Shown: piece by piece, positions 5,474 through 7,751 of the stretch
Layout: each line of letters starts with the position of its first letter
Position numbering within the stretch: position 1 is the first letter of the stretch
Assembly: GCA_005773095.1 (NCBI GenBank)
Contig: SXHT01000028.1
Coordinates: 1-7,751, forward strand
Direction of reading: 5' to 3'
DNA: 7,751 nt
Source of the DNA: Planctomycetaceae bacterium
GTDB lineage: Bacteria; Planctomycetota; Planctomycetia; Pirellulales; PALSA-1355
Position numbers and translations under genes: made by a program
The notes under the pieces: generated by a model
Databases searched by the model: none
Seen by the model: the letters and a program-made list of their open reading frames with translations, nothing else
What the model was told of the DNA's origin: nothing

Positions 5474-5630
5474 GCTGAAAGAAACCACCTGAAAATGCCC
5501 GAGCGCAAACGAAATCGCCGTGGACAAGTCCGACGAGATCTTAAGACGGCTTCAAAGGGCACGATCGCGATGTGTGGTGCGGTATGAAAATACCATCTGA
5601 TGGACTGAGCCGCAATTGAGAGGAGGTTTG

Positions 5631-5747
5631 GGCCAATCAGTTATCCGCAGTAGGGCCGGCTGTGCCGGCCGGATTCGCGCGACTTTCCGATCCACGGCCG
5701 GCAAAGCCGGCCCCACCAAATTGCCGAATGTTAACCACTGATTGGCC
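5631..5747. repeat. 117-bp GTAG-hairpin element, copy C
   Basis: It has exactly the same length and plan as copies A and B, over 5 kb away, but without the 53-bp spacer. Its ends are perfect 11-bp inverted repeats (GGCCAATCAGT and ACTGATTGGCC). The left hairpin head is GTAG; the right head has become GTGG (CCAC on the plus strand). Flanking bases (GGTTTG on the left, CTGGGG on the right) show no target duplication. Because the neighbouring spacer is absent here, this copy fixes the true ends of the element. Confidence 0.85.
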
Positions 5748-5774
5748 CTGGGGGGAAATCACGCCTCTTTCAAA

Positions 5775-5859
5775 TTTGCCGGGAAAATGAGCCTGTCCCC
5801 GGTCCGTGAACGGTTATTTGCCGGGAATAATGAGCCAATTCCCGGCCCATGCACGGTTA
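5775..5859 (+). repeat. Repeat family R, copy R3 (two direct half-units)
   Basis: Two half-units lie head to tail, at 5775-5816 and 5817-5859. Each reads TTTGCCGGGAA...AATGAGCC...CCCGG...CC-TG-ACGGTTA. Each matches one arm of R1 and R2. Instead of the inverted-arm form, this locus has the arms as a direct tandem. Confidence 0.8.
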
Positions 5860-5901
5860 GATGCGGGCGAACCCGCCGTAGCCGGGATTTGGAGCTCTCC
5901 C

Positions 5902-5907
5902 TATAAT
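5902..5907 (+). promoter_or_regulatory. Possible -10 element of the secreted-protein gene
   Basis: A perfect TATAAT lies 61 bp before the ATG at 5969. No good -35 sits at the expected 16-18 bp upstream, so this is a weak call based on position and the -10 match alone. Confidence 0.3.
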
Positions 5908-5968
5908 CTCGCCCCCTGCCATTGGGCAGAAATCCCTTCGCAAAGAATCTAACCCCCATTGTGAACCG

Positions 5969-7751
5969 ATGATCGGACAAGGAAGTCCGCTCAGGTATCA
6001 CTGCCGGTGCGCTGCGAATCTCAGACCAGGATGGTTGGGTCGCTCAGTTGCTCTCGCGGTGATTCTGTGGTGCGCGACGGTCGCTAGCGCGTCCGAGTCG
6101 ACGCTCCGGCTGCGCATTGCTTGGGGTGGCGGGGCGGAACGCACATGGCGCGGCGTGGTTCGCTTGAGCAACGGCAGCTTGAGCGAAGTGAGGCCGTTGG
6201 GAATCGAAGCCGACGAGCCAGGCACGATTTGGCTTGAATCCGACGGCGACGGACGCACGGTCGCCATCCGGCAGCGTGCTCCGCGCGCTTACGATGGTCT
6301 CGACGTACTCGTTACCGCGGACCTCAACGCTCGACTGACGATCGAGTTGGAAGCCGTCGACGAGCCTCAACCTGAAGACAACCCGCTCACCCCAAGCCTC
6401 TCCTCCAACGCGGTGAACTTGCAGCCCGCGGCAGGAGAGAAAAAGCAAATTCGTCCTGCCGAGGCGCCTAACACGTCGTTGGAGCTGGCGCTTCAGGACC
6501 TGATCAGCGATTCGCACAAGACACAGCTCGACTCGACGAAGAACCGGCTGGTGGTGATGCGATCGCCGGGCGACCGCCTGCGGGTGCAGTTCGAGCGAGA
6601 CAACCTGGTCTTCGCGCCGCGCGACGTTTTTCAACTGAGTATCCAGCCGCACTTGCTCGGGCTGCCGGCGGGGACACCGATTCGTGTCAAAGCACAGCTT
6701 GTGCCCGTGCATCTCGACGGGCCCGTGCCTAAAGACCGGCTGTGGTCGAAAGAATTTGACGCCATCACGCCCGACAACAATAGCGGCACCGAAGCTAAAG
6801 CCCTGGAAGTACAACTTCCAGAGACGCAGGGCGTGTACGATCTTTCGATTGCAGTGATCGACACGCGATTGATGGAGCGCCTGCCATGGAAGAAGCCGCT
6901 CGCCGAACGCAAGGTGCAGTTCGTTGTCATAGACGCCGGGCAACCGGCCACGCCGGCATCGGCCGACGCGGCAATGACAAAAGTCCTGGAAATCGATCCG
7001 GCGAATCCGCGCTGGTTCGATCGCGTGGCCAATCTGCCACTGCTACCCAGTCAGCGCCGCGGCCCGCTTGGGTCGGGAGAGGCTGCCCGCTGGGAGCATC
7101 CCACACTGGGGCCGATGATTCAACTTGGAAAATCCGCGCGCGCGAAGCCGGCCGAGGAGGCAGCGGACAACGTCGCCTGGGAGTCCTATCCCTTGCCGAT
7201 CAGCGAACCTGGTCAGCCGCACATCTTGGAATTGGAATATCCGAGCGACGTGCCGCAGGCTCTGGGCATCAGCATCGTCGAGCCGAACGCGGCGGGAGCG
7301 GTCATGCCGATCGGTCTCGACTCGGGAGTGTACGTCGTCGACGAACAGGCCGACGAACCGCCCGTAATACTCAAGCACCGGCTGATCTTCTGGCCACGGA
7401 CCAGGTCTCCGTTGCTATTGGTCACCAACCGCAGCGACGACGCACCCGCCGTGTTTGGCAAAATGCGCGTGTTGAGCCTGGCGCCGCCGGTGCAGTTTGG
7501 AATGCTGGGTTTGGCGCAAAAATCATCCGGTCACTTGCCAAGGGCGCTAAGCGCTGGGCGGGTTTCTCCGGACCCCGAGCTCGCGCCGAGAGGCCGCTTG
7601 TACGCAGGGTATCTTGATCGCCCGCTATTTGTCGAGAACTTCTCGGCGCCGGAGTCAATGGATCAATACAGCAAGCGCAGTCTCGACAGTTGGGTGACTT
7701 TCTATCTTGGCTCGCAGCGCCTCGTCGAGTATTTGAATCATGTGGGCCACA
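5969..7751 (+). CDS. Large secreted protein of unknown function (3' end outside window)
   Basis: The frame is open from the ATG at 5969 to the right edge, giving 594 complete codons and no stop. A signal peptide is visible: basic region around R19-R25, hydrophobic core SVALAVILWCATV (26-38), and an ASA-type cleavage site near residue 41. C35 is preceded by W, so this is not a lipobox. The rest is soluble and rich in beta-type segments (RIAWGGGAERTWRGVVRLSN, about 49-68), with a Pro/Glu-rich linker near 130-165, probably several Ig-like or jelly-roll modules. The last visible part (PLFVENFSAPESMDQYSKRS then LDSWVTFYLGSQRLVEYLNH) resembles the start of a catalytic-type domain. I loosely recall similar text in planctomycete proteins labelled family 10 glycosyl hydrolase-like, but cannot support it here. 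No Shine-Dalgarno site is evident. No upstream in-frame start exists after the TATAAT at 5902. Confidence 0.8.
   Translation, partial: MIGQGSPLRYHCRCAANLRPGWLGRSVALAVILWCATVASASESTLRLRIAWGGGAERTWRGVVRLSNGSLSEVRPLGIEADEPGTIWLESDGDGRTVAIRQRAPRAYDGLDVLVTADLNARLTIELEAVDEPQPEDNPLTPSLSSNAVNLQPAAGEKKQIRPAEAPNTSLELALQDLISDSHKTQLDSTKNRLVVMRSPGDRLRVQFERDNLVFAPRDVFQLSIQPHLLGLPAGTPIRVKAQLVPVHLDGPVPKDRLWSKEFDAITPDNNSGTEAKALEVQLPETQGVYDLSIAVIDTRLMERLPWKKPLAERKVQFVVIDAGQPATPASADAAMTKVLEIDPANPRWFDRVANLPLLPSQRRGPLGSGEAARWEHPTLGPMIQLGKSARAKPAEEAADNVAWESYPLPISEPGQPHILELEYPSDVPQALGISIVEPNAAGAVMPIGLDSGVYVVDEQADEPPVILKHRLIFWPRTRSPLLLVTNRSDDAPAVFGKMRVLSLAPPVQFGMLGLAQKSSGHLPRALSAGRVSPDPELAPRGRLYAGYLDRPLFVENFSAPESMDQYSKRSLDSWVTFYLGSQRLVEYLNHVGH

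Larger units (their letters stand above)
5463..5968. other. Gene-free interval between divergent PhyH and secreted-protein genes
   Basis: This 506-bp interval has no convincing gene. It holds the ribosome site of the PhyH gene, a small adjoining pair of short palindromes (GGTAT-GAAA-ATACC at 5581-5594 overlapping CCATC-T-GATGG at 5593-5603), the third 117-bp element (5631-5747), the R3 half-unit tandem (5775-5859), a short hairpin GCGGG-CGAA-CCCGC (5863-5876), and a TATAAT at 5902. A 30-codon basic open frame starting near 5494 is noise-like. Confidence 0.7.

Noticed and set aside
5494..5586. Small basic peptide of about 30 codons on the plus strand
   Set aside because: It has no ribosome site, no conserved look and lies antisense to the leader of the PhyH gene. 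Such a frame is expected by chance.
5863..5876. Short hairpin GCGGG-CGAA-CCCGC as a riboswitch or terminator
   Set aside because: It is a single 5-bp stem with no T-run and no surrounding conserved structure, upstream of the candidate -10 element and so probably not transcribed with the gene.
6044..6943. 299-residue minus-strand open frame
   Set aside because: It is antisense to the secreted protein, whose frame has a signal peptide and stays open for nearly 1.8 kb. The antisense product is His/Arg/Gln-rich and shadow-like.
6886..7617. 243-residue plus-strand frame inside the secreted-protein gene
   Set aside because: It is an out-of-frame shadow with low-complexity Arg/Gly/Ser composition; the main frame continues through it without a stop.
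1..7751. tRNA, rRNA, integrase, defence or biosynthetic gene cluster
   Set aside because: I saw no cloverleaf, rRNA-like stretch, recombinase or nuclease gene, nor a co-directional cluster of enzymes. The intact genes are unrelated single units.

Overview
The window looks like chromosomal DNA from a GC-rich planctomycete, probably of the Pirellulales type. This is an inference from gene style and repeats, not from a marker gene. In support: several genes lack clear Shine-Dalgarno sites, the intergenic space is wide and packed with short palindromic repeats, a PhyH-family dioxygenase sits among single-gene units, and a large secreted protein carries no domain I can name with confidence.

Layout, left to right. 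Positions 1-347 are a tandem array with a 170-bp period, carrying two full copies of a 117-bp inverted-repeat element. A Wzx-like flippase gene (357-1922, minus) abuts it. A 190-bp spacer separates the flippase from a divergent P-loop sugar/nucleoside kinase (2117-2743, plus). From 2744 to 3195 there is no intact gene. That stretch holds a second repeat family (R1), a frameshifted scrap of a class-IV aminotransferase gene, and a pair of GTAG-headed hairpin repeats. An aldo/keto reductase follows (3196-4206, plus). Another pair of the same hairpins lies behind it. Next come a broken gene fragment (4285-4608, minus) split by repeat R2, and a PhyH-family dioxygenase (4611-5462, minus). The dioxygenase stop is only 2 nt from the fragment's ATG, so the two once formed an operon. 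Positions 5463-5968 carry a third 117-bp element, a tandem half-unit repeat (R3) and a possible promoter. A secreted protein gene starts at 5969 and runs off the right edge.

The intact genes do not form one visible pathway. Flippase, kinase, aldo/keto reductase and PhyH enzyme each look like separate transcription units. The striking part of the window is the repeats. There are three families, two with GTAG-plus-hairpin heads like REP sequences mobilised by RAYT transposases. They sit exactly at gene ends, inside gene remnants, and next to a ribosome binding site. The clearest single event is R2 inserted into a gene, flanked by near-identical 8-bp direct repeats; removing it restores a sensible reading frame. 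I found no complete new multi-gene system here.
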